Assembly (NCBI GenBank): GCA_940671915.1
Contig: CALNVZ010000641.1
Span: 34,502,816 to 34,566,815, forward strand
DNA length: 64,000 bases
Direction of reading: 5' to 3'
Origin: Paracentrotus lividus
Taxonomy: Eukaryota > Echinodermata > Echinoidea > Camarodonta > Echinidae
Part shown: piece by piece, positions 36,498 to 47,899 of the stretch
Layout of the letters: each line of letters begins with the position of its first letter
How positions within the stretch are numbered: position 1 is the stretch's first letter
Translations under genes and position numbers: made by a program
Notes under the pieces: model-generated
Seen by the model: the letters and a program-made list of their open reading frames with translations, nothing else
Databases searched by the model: none
What the model was told of the DNA's origin: nothing

Positions 36498-38175
36498 TAC
36501 AGGGTTGGAATTAAGTTTGGAATATTTTTTTGGCGATGAAGTATGTCTGATTTTAAATGCTAGTTTCTACTACATTGTGATTAATAATCTCATCACAATA
36601 CGGATTAACTGTGTTGAATGAAGTCTATTGTTCATTCTTGTACCAAAGATTACGTAATATTGTTAAACATGTTACATATGGCTGACCAATGAACCACATG
36701 TTTGTCAGATTTGCTCTATTTGTGGTTGAACATCTTGTTATATCATGTCTGTACTTCACGTGGAATTTTGAAAAAGCTACGTGCAGTTTGTAGTCATTAC
36801 CTTGTGCATACAAAAGTTGATAACATGGTGCGTCAATTTAGCGACGGCATGTACAACAGGGTCATTACCCTTGCGCATATGGCGGTTGGAAGCAAAAGGA
36901 CATCGCTCTTGCATTAGGTATGACACGAGGGGGCAGTGTCAAAATCATACAGAGGCATCGAGAGACTGGGACAACCCACTCCTAGACCAAGGTCAGGTAG
37001 GCCTCGGATTACAACAAGCAAGGGAAGACCGATCCTCTTCAGACTTTGCCGCAATGGACGCACGAAGTCTGCAAGTCATTTGAGAGAGGAGATGGATGAG
37101 GTTCATAACATCCTGTTACCAGGAAACTTGTGAACAATAGACTCTTGAGTGCTGGTCCTTTTTGCTAGACGCCAGTAAGAAAACCGATACTACTGCAAGA
37201 CATAACCGCACTGTTGCACGCCTGCGTTGGGCACAGCGGTATCGTCATCTTCAGATTGCTCACTGGGAACATGTGATCTTCAGCGATGAGGCTCGCTTTC
37301 TATTGCATAGGGTAGATGGTCGAATAAGAGTGCGCAGATTGACTGGGCAACAACTCCTTGAGGATTGTGTCCTACCTAGAGTACAAAGAGGTGGTGGTGG
37401 GGTCACCATCTGGGGCGCTTTTCACAGCGGAGCAAAATGCGATCTTTACATGCTCGAGGGCCACATGAACCAGGAGCAGTACATACATGTCTTGCAAACG
37501 GTAATGCTCCCATTCGCTAGAAGGGACTTCCGAGTGAACTTAATCTTCCAAGACGACAACGCTCCCGCACACAGAGCGCGACGGGTGACCGAATTCCTTG
37601 ATAACGAGAACGTGGAGCACATGGACTGGCCAGCTTTAAGTCCTGACATGAACCCGATAGAACATTTGTGGGCAGATTTGTCTCGCCGATTAGGAGAGAT
37701 GGTCAACCAACCAACAACTATAGCTGAACTCAGAGCGGCAATTGTAGCTTGCTGGCAAGATATCCCCCAGAACACCCTGAGGACCCTTGTTGCAGGAATG
37801 CCACGCCGTGTACGTGCTCTTCAGTTGGCAAGAGGAGGTCACACGAAATACTGATGTATATTTTCATAAAAAGGGATGTTTATCTGATGCAAGAATGAGA
37901 CTTTTGAGGACTTCGGTATAGCAATTAAACTGTATCTGATTATTTAACTTTTTCGTTAGACATTTGCAAAAACAGCAAATATACGCTTCCGAATTCCAAA
38001 TGGACCTCTGCACTGTGTGATAAGCCTGATTTTTAATGTTGTGCTTTTAAAGTTAAAAAGGGACACATATCTTTTATTTGAACCTCAAAGAAGAACTTAA
38101 AATGACGAGAGATATGTTTAAGACAAGAAATAATTCTTGGAATAAAAATATTCCAAACTTTTTTCCAACCCTGTA
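36498..38175 (+). mobile_element. Tc1-like transposon, TACAGGGTTGGAA ends
   Basis: About 30-bp terminal inverted repeats (TACAGGGTTGGAA then AAGTTTGGAATATT) end in TA. It holds a transposase reading frame on + (37162-37854) and degraded N-terminal sequence upstream. It is inserted within the GTAACGTCAGTTAC element. The internally deleted copy at 3775-4334 belongs to the same family. Confidence 0.9.
37162..37854 (+). pseudogene. Tc1-type DD34E transposase, catalytic half intact
   Basis: A 230-codon frame carries FSDEARF (D42), FQDDNAPAHRA (D132) and SPDMNPIEHLWADL (E167). The 34-residue D132-E167 spacing is that of Tc1 DD34E enzymes, and the protein ends normally (GGHTKY). Upstream, the N-terminal helix-turn-helix half is recognisable (KDIALALGMTRGGSVKIIQR near 36890-36950, then RPRSGRPRITTS) but is spread over different frames with stops. 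No full-length protein can be made without frameshifting. This copy is probably dead, though recently so by the intact C-terminal half. Confidence 0.85.
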
Positions 38176-38626
38176 ATTTGAAGACCCATGTATTCTAATT
38201 TATGTAACTACAACACAAAGAATGTAGAAATTTTGGTTGTGTGTAACGTCAGTTACCGTGGAATTGCCCATAACTAAATAAAATGCCCCACGTCGATAGA
38301 CCTTCCTACCGAGACGGGGTTTGATTAGACTATCTTTATTTACGGCACTCTGCAAATTTTGAACTCGGTGAGATACTCCTTTAACATTAACACTAAACTT
38401 GAAAGATGTTTCCTGGGGGAAGGACTGAGGGGCCCTTGGTACTTCGGTTAAACGAAAGGGGCTCAAAAATAAGGGATAAAAAAGGACCAAAACGGACATC
38501 TTTTGTCTGACAAACTCATATAGGGGAGCAACTTGCCATGCATTTCTCTATTGTTTTATAATAAATTTTCACTCTATGTTGAGAAACTGTTTTCCTCATA
38601 ACTTTGGCCAAGATATATTGATGGCA

Positions 38627-40297
38627 TACAGTGTCCCTAAAAATTATTTGTACACTTCGAAAAAATGAAATTAAACAAATCGATGTTGGTTTGAAATTTC
38701 AGTTACTATTTATATCAGATGGTAGGTAATGTCACCATCACATGAACCCAAATCTCAAATGTTCCGTCAGTCTCGGAAGTTCTAGGCCGCCATTTGCAAT
38801 TTTCATGGCCCAAAAATTATTTGTACACTTCAGAAGATGGGTTTTTAAAGGAGTGTTTAAAATTTTTGGGGGCCTTCTTTGGCTTCCAGGGCAGTCATCA
38901 ACCTCCTTGGCACACTGTCGACCAATTTAGCACTCATTTCATGGCCAATACCATTCCAAGTTCGCTGGAGCGTGTCCTGGAGCTGCTGGAGGTTTGATGG
39001 TGATTCTTGAGGGCGCTGTTGCTTCAGATGACCTCTCATGTGCTAAATGGGGATTAAATTTGGGATCTGAGGTACCTTTTCCAGTTTCTTAACAGGTTTC
39101 TGCTAAAATAATGCTTTAATATGATTCGAGGAGTGCTTGGGGTCCCTGTCATGTTGGAACATAACACGAATACCAATCAGCCTTTACGCAAGTGGGAGCC
39201 TCTAAGAGGCAAATATAGTCTCATGGACATCAGTTTTCATGATGATATTGATAGACAGACAGTAAGCAATGAAATATTGCAAATTGTGACCAAAGAAAAT
39301 TGCATCCAAGGCACCAGAGGCTGAGGAATGACTGAGTGCCCTCAAGAGTGTCTGCAACAGGCTAAATGGCTACATGACTATAAGTGGATTAATTGGCAAG
39401 AAAGAAGCCAAATGTGAGGGACAGTAACAAAGAAGCGTCAAGCTTTTGCAAATCAACATGTGAACAAGCCTGCGGAGTTCAAGAACTCTGTTCCAAGACA
39501 TAATTAGTGCAAAACTGATTGGATATGGTGCACGGGACCATGTGCGTCTTGTAGGAAGATTTCAGTCAGTCATGCTTGGAGCCAACAGTGAAGCACAGAG
39601 GAGTATGTTTCATGATTTAGAGTTGTATGGCAGCCAGTAGAGTTGGAGAGATAAATTTCACAACATGGCATCATGAATGCTGAAGCCATGAGGATATTCT
39701 TGCCCCTCAGAATGGCTCAGATGCTCCTATCTGCTTCAAGTGTGAATGGTTGTCAATTTACGGTCCAACATAACAATGACCCCAAATACACAGCAAACCA
39801 TATTAAAGCAATATTGCAACAGAAACATGTTAAGCTGCAAGAAAGAGCACCTCAGAGCACAGATTTAATCCCCATTTAGCACATGAGAGGTGACCTGAAG
39901 CGACAGCGCCCTCAAGATTGACCGTCCAACATCTAGCAGCTCCAGGACACGCTCCAGCGAACTTGGAATGGTATTGGCCGTGAAATGAGTGCTAAATTGG
40001 TCGACAGTAAGCCAAGGAGGTTGATGCCTGTCCTGGAAGGAAACGAAGACCCCCCAAAATTTTAAACACTCCTTTAAAAACCGATCTCCTGAAGTGTACA
40101 AATAATTTTTGGGCCATGAAAATTGCAAATGGCGGCCTAGAACTTCCGAGACTGACGGAACATTTGAGATTTAGTGTTTAGGTGGTAGTGACATATACCT
40201 ACTATTTGATATAAATAGTAATTAAAATTTCAAACCAACATCGATTTATTCAATTACATTTTTTCAAAGTGTACAAATAATTTTTGGGGACACTGTA
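38627..40297 (+). mobile_element. Tc1-like element with ~450-bp inverted ends
   Basis: Termini TACAGTGTCCCTAAAAATTA are inverted, with TA at the edges, and similarity continues inward for about 450 bp on each side (38627-39078 versus 39847-40297). The right arm contains the C-terminal part of the transposase gene, and the left arm carries the same coding segment in reverse. The transposase is decayed: the block QHNNDPKYTANHIKAILQQK has Asn where the catalytic Asp should be, the NPIE motif reads IPI-stop, and many stops lie upstream (39120-39700). It is non-functional. Confidence 0.85.
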
Positions 40298-40308
40298 TAT
40301 AGATATCG

Positions 40309-41612
40309 GGGGGACTGGGGTAATTATGGCCCCTTTGTCTTTGAGAGCTTATGATTCTTTGCTGCATTACACAATGATAATTTAATTGCCTAGCTAAACT
40401 CTTCCTACTATCATATGAGAAAAATAAGCCATTTACATGAAATTTTGTGCTTAGGGGAGCCTAAAATGTACAGCAATTACAATTCTGTTCGTTGGAAGTG
40501 GCAAGTCTGCTTTTTTATGTGGGGTGTGATATCATTAATTAAAATCATTTAAGATAAAATTTTGATTGAAACTGAAATAATAGGAACCAAAAACACAACA
40601 GAAAAACTTCCACCTGAATATCTTCAATAGTAGAGGGGTAAAGGGGGATCAAATTGAAAATGTCATTTGGGGTATTTATGGCCCCCAATGCATAAACAAT
40701 TTATAAGCGTAGATGGGGACATTAACTTGTACCATTTTGTACATAAATATATGTATTACTATGATTGCAAAATTTCAACATTTAGGCTGAACCAATTATT
40801 GATTAAACCATTGTTGGTGGTTGATAAGTGTATTAGGAATACCCAACAACATTTGTTATACACTACCATCATTAATTAACATAATATCTTTGAATTCATA
40901 CAGTCATTACAATAGGGGTCATAAATACCCCGAACCCGTGGGGGTAATTATGGCCCCCAAAGCTGTTAAAGCTGGTGTATAGTTTCGGGAGAAAGAAAAA
41001 ATTATTTTGATTCACATTTAGATAAATTATGATAGATTGAATCCAATAACTATAATAAAGCAAATTATAGTACTTGAAATCTCATTTTAGTGTCTTTATT
41101 TCATAATATAAGGATAAAAAAAAGATAAGTCGGGGACCCGTCACAGGTTAGCGCTCACGTGGAAAACCAATGGGGATTCTCTTGTGTGGGTGTTACACAC
41201 CGATCGTTCGCAATAATTCACGCCGTAACTTCGGGCGTGCGAACTTGTCAGCAGAGGATAAACGGCAGTTGGATTGCGCTATATTCAAACTTTATAAATG
41301 AAATTCATCGGAAATATTGAAAGGAATGTCACAAGATCTCTCACACATATATTTTAGTGCAATGTGGACAACATGTAACTACATTTGATCGGTTTTGTGC
41401 CAATTCCTTTTCTGCTACCAGAACTATACACCAGGTTTAACATAATGGTAATTAATATGCAAATGAGAAGTAGCAGGTTAATACTTTCCTTTGTATATTA
41501 TAGGTATATGGACCGACTGTATTTTTACATATTTAGAATATCATTGGACTTTTCATTTAATGGTAGTAATAGGAAATGTGAAAAGGGGGGCCATAATTAC
41601 CCCAGTCTCCCC
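40309..41612. mobile_element. Element with GGGGTAATTATGGCCCC words
   Basis: The inverted ends are GGGGRGACTGGGGTAATTAT on both sides. The near-palindromic 17-bp word occurs at 40317, 40669 (TATTT variant), 40915 (reverse, TAAAT variant), 40941 and 41587 (reverse, right end). The interior is AT-rich, with a more GC-rich patch at 41125-41290. A 38-bp piece (TTGAAAGGAATGTCACA) near 41320 also occurs at 15301. There is no transposase. It lies 12 bp from the Tc1-like element ending at 40297. Confidence 0.8.
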
Positions 41613-42582
41613 TATATATATATATATTGTATAATCAGCATCCCGTCTACAAAAAAAAAAAAAAAAAATTAAGAAGGTTTTCAATATATATAGAAAAAAG
41701 ATATTCATAAATGTTGAATTCATGAAAAATATCACTTTTCTTTTGAAATGTCATTACAATTCCTATTTTATGAAAAAAAAACTTGGTACAATTTGTTTGT
41801 TTTTTTTTGGCCAAAGCTTTAAGTTTTTAATTTTGGTCTAACTGTATAGAATATGTGTTACTCTTTACTATGATATAAAAATAAATGACACACAAATAAC
41901 ACAATGTTGATATGAGGCTCTCAAAGTTGGGTTTACATTAATTTTGGACACACTGTACATCATAATAAATGATATTATTTTGATGCCTGACAAGAATTAA
42001 TAATTATATTTAAAAATCTTACTTTGGTTCTGCACCCTACATTACGGTTATATGCTGAAAATGTGGTATTACAGCAACTGGCTTCATAGAAATCACTTCA
42101 TTGCTTTTTTCTTCTCTTTCGGCAGTCAAAGGTACTTGTTAAATTTGCTCTGAGGAAGAGAAGGATCCAGAAAACTGTTCAGGCAATGTTTAACTCATAC
42201 ACAATTTAAACTGTAATATATATATATTGCTCATTCTAGACTATAAAATCGTAACCAAAACTCACATCAATATGGACTAAGAGGATCAAATCAGGGTTGA
42301 ACACAAAACTGTAATTGGAAAGCCCAAAATGAAAGTTTAAAGAGGTAGATCTTCATGAAAAATGGTGGAGCAAATACTTTATCATGCTTCCGAAGTGTAT
42401 TATCTGTTGGATACTTATTGGACATCAATATCGTAATTGTACGATCGTAGACCCCATCCTGCAATTCACAAATGATTTTTTTTCCCCACATATTTGTCAG
42501 GATTATGAACAATGTTGGAACTTGCCAAAGAATAGACCTTATTTCACTACTGTTCTGTTGTTACGCAAAGAATATATATTTA
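41613..42582. other. AT-rich spacer
   Basis: No gene recognised. It contains TA runs, poly-A (41650-41668) and a TTTTGGACACACTGTA word near 41942 that may be a degenerate transposon end. Confidence 0.4.
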
Positions 42583-43581
42583 TACAGTGGTGGCCAAAAT
42601 TATTAGAACACCAAGCATATTCAAATGATTTTAGTAATTTTCACTCAGTTGACCATTTTAAATACCTTTAAAATGGTTGGAATGTCTCCGAATATCATCA
42701 TTATGATTTAAAAAAATAAATAACAAAACCATGCGTTGGGAACTGGCCCCAATTCGCCCGTTTTTTATGTTACACCACTAATTGAAAACTTTAAAGATCT
42801 TGCCCCTTTCAGGATCAAAGTGTCATAACGTAAAACATTTTAAGCCTTTCCCTACAAAAGTACACATATTCTGAAATGAAATTTCCCGAGGATGTCAAAA
42901 ATGACATTCATAACAACACAGGGTGAAGTAGTTACATCTTAAGTGGGGATTTTTATATTATTTTTGAAAGGCCCCAAATTTTTGATTCAGTGCCCCTATT
43001 TAAGTCCCCCTTTCAATGACCCCTAGTATTTCAACATATTTGAATTGCTCATGAAATTTCCTTTAAAAAAATATACATTTACAAGGAGTGTCTTCATTGA
43101 ATGAAAAAATAGTCTTAACCTTCAATGGGCATGGTTAATTTGGTCATCTCACCACCAAGGGTGGGGGCGAATCCACCCTCCCAATTCGACCAAATTTTTT
43201 AAAACTTAGCATGCATTTGAGGTATATTAGAATATATAAGCCTGCTAAGTTTCATACTTCTACCTCAAATACTTTTTGAGCAATCGGCATATCTAATTTG
43301 CATTTTACTTTTTTGCATTTGGACCACATGTTTAATACACAAGTCTATGGGGAAACCAAAAGCGCATAGCGCAACTGTTTTTAATGCTGCGCATTACCAG
43401 ACGGTCGAAAGTATATAAATTTGGTGTCTACATATACGCAAGATCCTATGTTAAAAAGCCATGAAAGCTCATGGCACACACAAAATATCTTTAATCTGAT
43501 TTCGGCAAATGAACTTGGGCATTAATAAACCCATAGACTTTGTGTAGGTTCAGGTGTTCTAATAATTTGGCCACCACTGTA
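42583..43581. mobile_element. 999-bp element, CAGTGGTGGCCAAAATTATT ends (copy 1)
   Basis: TACAGTGGTGGCCAAAATTA at the left is mirrored at the right (ACCACTGTA), with TA at each edge inside an AT microsatellite. The inner sequence is colinear with the copy at 55838-56847 over its whole length, including a GCGCATAGCGCAAC word. No coding capacity. Tc1/mariner-type by target and terminal CAGT. Confidence 0.85.
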
Positions 43582-43599
43582 CATGTATATATATATATA

Positions 43600-43679
<80 letters not shown>

Positions 43680-43831
43680 GAATAAAAAAAGTCTAGGACA
43701 AGCTTAGAGGTTAGAGGTTGCTGGACTTGTTATTCATAACACATATATCATCTGGACAAAACGTCGTCATGTCCAAAAAGTGGAGTCTCATCGCACTTAT
43801 ATATATATATATAATATATATATATATAGTG

Positions 43832-43865
<34 letters not shown>
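43582..43865 (+). mobile_element. Microsatellites and Penelope-like element edge
   Basis: (TA)n and (TG)n at 43588-43678 are followed at 43682-43733 by AAAAAAAGTCTAGGACAAGC, the reverse of a Penelope-like long-terminal-repeat segment. A direct-orientation tail follows (TTATTCATAACACATATATC to 43800) that is also found at 59451-59523. The hammerhead core is missing, so this is a deleted copy. A second (TA)n(TG)n run ends at 43861. Confidence 0.7.
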
Positions 43866-43925
43866 ATGAAATAAAAAATATATATATACGGTCAATCGGA
43901 TTGGGTCCGCCCTAGCCACTAACCA

Positions 43926-43997
43926 GTCTCTGTGGTCAAGTGATTAAGGCACCGGCGTTCAAAGCTGGAGGCCCGGGTTCCATATCCGGCGGAGACA
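43926..43997 (+). tRNA. tRNA-like sequence, anticodon UCA
   Basis: The 72 nt fold as a standard cloverleaf. The acceptor is GTCTCTG/CGGAGAC with discriminator A, the D arm is GTC..GGC, and the anticodon stem is CCGGC/GCTGG with loop GTTCAAA (U33, anticodon UCA, A37). The T stem is CCGGG/TCCGG, and six T follow directly as a Pol III terminator. UCA would read UGA, but the molecule lacks the long arms of tRNA-Sec. The T loop TTCCATA departs from TTCRANY, which weakens the B box. It is most likely a tRNA pseudogene or a SINE head, as unrelated sequence follows. Confidence 0.45.
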
Positions 43998-44101
43998 TTT
44001 TTTCGATCTCGCCTAAAAAAATATCCAAAAAGGGAGGATAGCTCTGGGGAACTTGATTTGAGCTACGTCAACTATTATTCTCTTCACCCATTTCTTTCAC
44101 A

Positions 44102-44210
<109 letters not shown>

Positions 44211-44455
44211 CATAAATTTACAAGGGGAAGAACTGAATTTCCATCCAATAAGGGACAAAGTTGACATTCATCAGAGACAAGAATTTTCGTAGGGGTATGA
44301 ATAATTGTATTGTTAACTGTACACCCGTTCACGATTCTCATTATTCTAAATTATTTTGCTTCCACTTTCGTGTTAAAAAAAAATAATGACAATAAAAAAA
44401 AAATCATTCATATCTAAGCTTACTTAATTAAAATGATATCCCAGCTGTAGCTTAC

Positions 44456-44800
44456 CTTTCTACATTCTTGTTGGAGATCTAAACACCAAAGTCAAAGATG
44501 AAAGTTGACAAACTCTCTCGATTATTAGAAACCGTCGTTGGAAGATGAACGTTCTAATGTATCATTAAGGTGTAATGACAATGGCGTCTGTGTGTGTGCC
44601 GTCCTGCCGATCTGTGAACTTGGTACCGAATTGCCTAGAAAATGATATTGCCATATCCATGCAAAATAAACCGAAAACTAACACGCCCCTCATAAAACAC
44701 TTTAGTTGGCTCCTGTTATTGACGAAAGGATAGACACCGCTGTCACTGCACAGAATGAATTTTACATTGATACGAAAAAAAAAAAATAGCAGTTTACATT
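44456..44800 (-). other. Possible 5' UTR exon of the TRIM-like gene
   Basis: Read on the minus strand, a repeat-free and relatively GC-rich stretch ends ATGTAGAAAG followed by GTAAGC, a good donor, at 44456. It lies upstream of the acceptor at 32366. It could supply the missing non-coding first exon, with a roughly 12-kb intron made almost entirely of transposons. There is no direct evidence that the two are joined. Confidence 0.25.
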
Positions 44801-44989
44801 AGACAAATGTATTTACATTGTTTTGGGGGTTTTTTTTCTCAACTCGTTCGATCCTCAAGTTCGTGTTGAACCGTATGTATGCAGTAGACCATTACATTCA
44901 TGCGGCAGTCACATGCATATTAACATTACGATACCAATACGATCAGAGCGTTGTTATGGGCACCACCTCTGTCTAATTAAGATACAGTG

Positions 44990-45154
44990 CAGTGGCGGAT
45001 CCAGGCGGGGGAGCAGGGGACGCGCGCCCCCTCCCTATAATTTGAAAACCTCTCATTGACTGTACATGTTAAATTCTAAAAAAAAATGTCGGCGGCTCCC
45101 CCCTATCGGGCTTGGTACTCCCCCCCCCCATAGTGCAGTTCTGTATCCGCGACT
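44990..45154. mobile_element. 165-bp hAT-like MITE
   Basis: The left end is CAGTGGCGGATCCAGG and the right end, read inward, is CAGTCGCGGATACAG, with G/C-rich subterminal tracts (CCCCCTCC, CCCCCCCCC). CAGTGGCGGATCCAG is the usual terminus of hAT-type MITEs in marine animals. An 8-bp target duplication is not clear. Minus-strand frames across it are chance. Confidence 0.65.
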
Positions 45155-46145
45155 GCAGTGTGTAGATATTTTGCAGGGGTTAAAATACCCAACAAATGCA
45201 TATCGTTGGTCCAGCGTACTCGGCGAACGAGTAACGGATGTTAACGCATCCAACGAAGTGGCATCAGCACTGTAATTTTTCTTTCTTTCTGTCAGGGCGT
45301 TGACCTTGCGCGATTTGCATCTGCTTCTGAAAATATTCGTTTGTTTTTTGTGACACTGTATGAAGGCAGATGAAAAATAACGGAATAAGATTTCACAACT
45401 TGGCAAGTCCAAAAGTTGACTGTTTATTTTGGCCATATGTCATGAATTGGGTGCAAAATGCGTTACATGTCCAAACATTTGTAGAAATGTACATTGTCAC
45501 AAACAAGGCATCTAAGTTTCTTAATGATAAGTCAAACATGTATAAAAGTATACAAATATTGAAAGCTGAGATGGTAACGAAGATGATTAACATATTCTCT
45601 TGCCTGTACAGAGTGTCTCATTAAAGCTATACAAGGTGTTACAAGACAAAATGGTTTTTTAAAATTCACAATTTCAATGGAAACTAATTTCTTATTGTTT
45701 GCATTAAATGATATAAATAAACTTAGACTGTGTTAATAAGACCGTATGATTAAAAAAATATATATAAACTTGTCATACATAATTATTATTTCCAACCGCG
45801 CTACAGAATGTATTAAAAAAAAAGAAGAAAAAATTGTTTAAACTGGCAGAAATCCTGTCTTTTACATTTGAATTACAACTTCAACAACGTTTATTACAAA
45901 AAAAAAATTTTCCACTCAATTGTTTATCTACGTACATGCAAAGAAAAAAGGTGAAAAATAGAATTATTGGTATAAAATGGCATGTTGCAATTTTGTATGC
46001 CTGCAATGCATTGTCTATATATGAGCCTTGCGCGTATGACGTTTGTTTGAATTGATTAATTCATTGATAAAATGACTTTTGAAAAATGTACTTCACAATT
46101 ATTTAAAACCAAAATTTTAAAACAAAAATGGGAATTCCCTATGCT
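45155..46145. other. AT-rich spacer
   Basis: No gene recognised. Short open frames at 45370-45624 and 45834-46055 show no domain, no signal peptide and no flanking splice sites worth noting. Confidence 0.4.
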
Positions 46146-46612
46146 TTAAAGGGATTAAGTAACTTCCAAAAACAAACGCAAAAGAGATCGAAATGAATAG
46201 AATTCTATTGCTCTGACCGTAAAAACAAACTACTGCAAGTTTCAGATGAAATGCAAGTCATTTACTATTTTAAAACAGTGAAATTTCAAACGCAGCCGAG
46301 GATACGGCTGCACATGATTAATTTATACCGCTCCGTTGAAAGCTTAACGGCCCGGTAGGCTAGGCGACTTGACAACAGGAAATGCGGTGAAAACCACGTG
46401 CGCTGAAACGCACGCGGTTTTGTAAAGTGTCTCGAGGCGGGTTAGAAAATTTGAGTACAAAATCTTAGATATCTCGAAAGTAGAGCAGTCAAGTAGACTG
46501 CAATTTTTAAGGAATACCAGACTGACCTTTGTGTTCATAATCATGATGGCAAAATGAGCTAAATCCAAAGTTTGCAATTTGAATATCATTCAATGATACT
46601 GCATCCCTTTAA
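46146..46612. mobile_element. 467-bp TTAA-type MITE
   Basis: TTAAAGGGAT at the left is mirrored as ATCCCTTTAA at the right, with TTAA at both edges (Kolobok/piggyBac-like target). It contains a GC-rich patch with CACGTGCGCTGAAACGCACG near 46397. It shares its right TTAA with the next element. Confidence 0.6.
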
Positions 46613-47555
46613 ACCTATCAAGACCAAGGTATTTTGATGGTTCATAGGCCCAAGGGGGGGGGGGCACATTGTGCCCCCTCCATAATTTTTTTTATTATTT
46701 GACCGATCACTTTCATATTTGGCACGACGATAGAGCAACTCAAGTTCTACAATTTGGTGCAACTAAGATTTCTCAAGGTCATCATATGGGGGCGCTATTT
46801 TCACTTAAATAAAGAAATACATAGAAAAATGTACAACATTTGAATTAAATCATTTTAACTCCCTAAAATCATAGTTTGAAGATGGAAACTGTTACAAATA
46901 TGTTTTAGGTTTCATTCATTGTTCATTCGTCCATTTGAAATATTCAAGGTTGCCAAATGAGGGCGCTCTATGCTCTTAAATAAGAACAATTCAATTTCTC
47001 CAATAGAGAGCGTTTTTGGTAATTAATTGAAATAATTAAAATAATAATGATTGTTTTTGTACTAATTTTCACTATTTAGGCATGCAAAGTGAATGTATAA
47101 TAAGCAATAATCATATTCGGTGAATTGCATTGGATAAACTCATTTACAAAGATAAAAAATGTGAATAAATTTATATTTCAATATTTTCTATTATATTCAT
47201 TGTTTTGGCGCCATTTTTAATATAAATTGAAACAAAAACAAAAGAAAAAGATTGGTATTCAGTTTGGAATGTTTTTTTCAATTTATTTTCAATAAAGAAA
47301 CCCCATTTATAACACTAAAATATTGTTTAAAACTATGTATATCAAAAATTGGATAAACATGGCTGTCAATTTGTGGTTGCCATGGCAAAACGGAATATCA
47401 TATTCCCACAAAATATGTATCAAAATGTTCGTGAATAAATTATAGGAAAAGTCACCAAGTTTGGGGGAAAATGAGCGAAGCGTATAGAAATGGCGTATAA
47501 AAGTTTGGTAGGGGGGCACATTGTGCCCCCCCCCCCTCGGTCTTGATAGGGTTAA
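46609..47555. mobile_element. 947-bp TTAA element with GGGGGCACATTGTGCCCCC words
   Basis: The ends read TTAA, then CCTATCAAGACCRAGG inward from both sides. Just inside each end lies the near-palindrome GGGGGCACATTGTGCCCCC (about 46662 and 47513), and the interior is AT-rich. Words from its left part (TCTCAAGGTCATCATATGGG) recur at 59551, so a partial copy exists there. Confidence 0.75.
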
Positions 47556-47899
47556 CACATGCCTCCATCTTAGGATCCTCCCCTCTCTACCTTACCCCAC
47601 TAAAATTATCTTTGTATTAAAACTGCCAGCAGGACAAAGCTGAAAATTCCCAGACATGTAGTCCGATTAATTTTCTACAACATGAAACATTGTACAGCTC
47701 ATGACTGTACTTTGTTTTCATTCTATGCGGGAAAATATGAAAAAAATTCCTCCTAAATGTAACGCCTCCACCCTTTTACTATACTCCAATATTTGACACA
47801 TGACCTCTTATAAATTTATGTTTTGTAGATTGATTCTGAGTAATCAAATGTTTATGCCAATCGAGGCCCGTAAGTTATGTGGGAATGTTTTATTGCTGA
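47556..47899. other. Spacer
   Basis: No gene or repeat recognised apart from ordinary AT-rich sequence. Confidence 0.4.

Larger units (their letters stand above)
34471..38269. mobile_element. Element with seven GTAACGTCAGTTACC words, holding a Tc1-like insertion
   Basis: Inverted ends GGGCAATTCCAC (34471) and GTGGAATTGCCC (ends 38269) are flanked by ATAA on both sides. The 14-15 bp word GTAACGTCAGTTAC(C), an inverted repeat of GTAAC around GTCA, occurs at 34834, 35001, 35026, 36177, 36191 (abutting), 36387 and 38243, the last adjoining the right end. Without the nested insertion at 36498-38175 the element is about 2.1 kb. The remaining DNA is AT-rich with no transposase. Confidence 0.8.

Noticed and set aside
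45053..45436. 127-codon minus frame
   Set aside because: It crosses a hAT-like MITE and poly-C tracts, and shows no domain or splice context.
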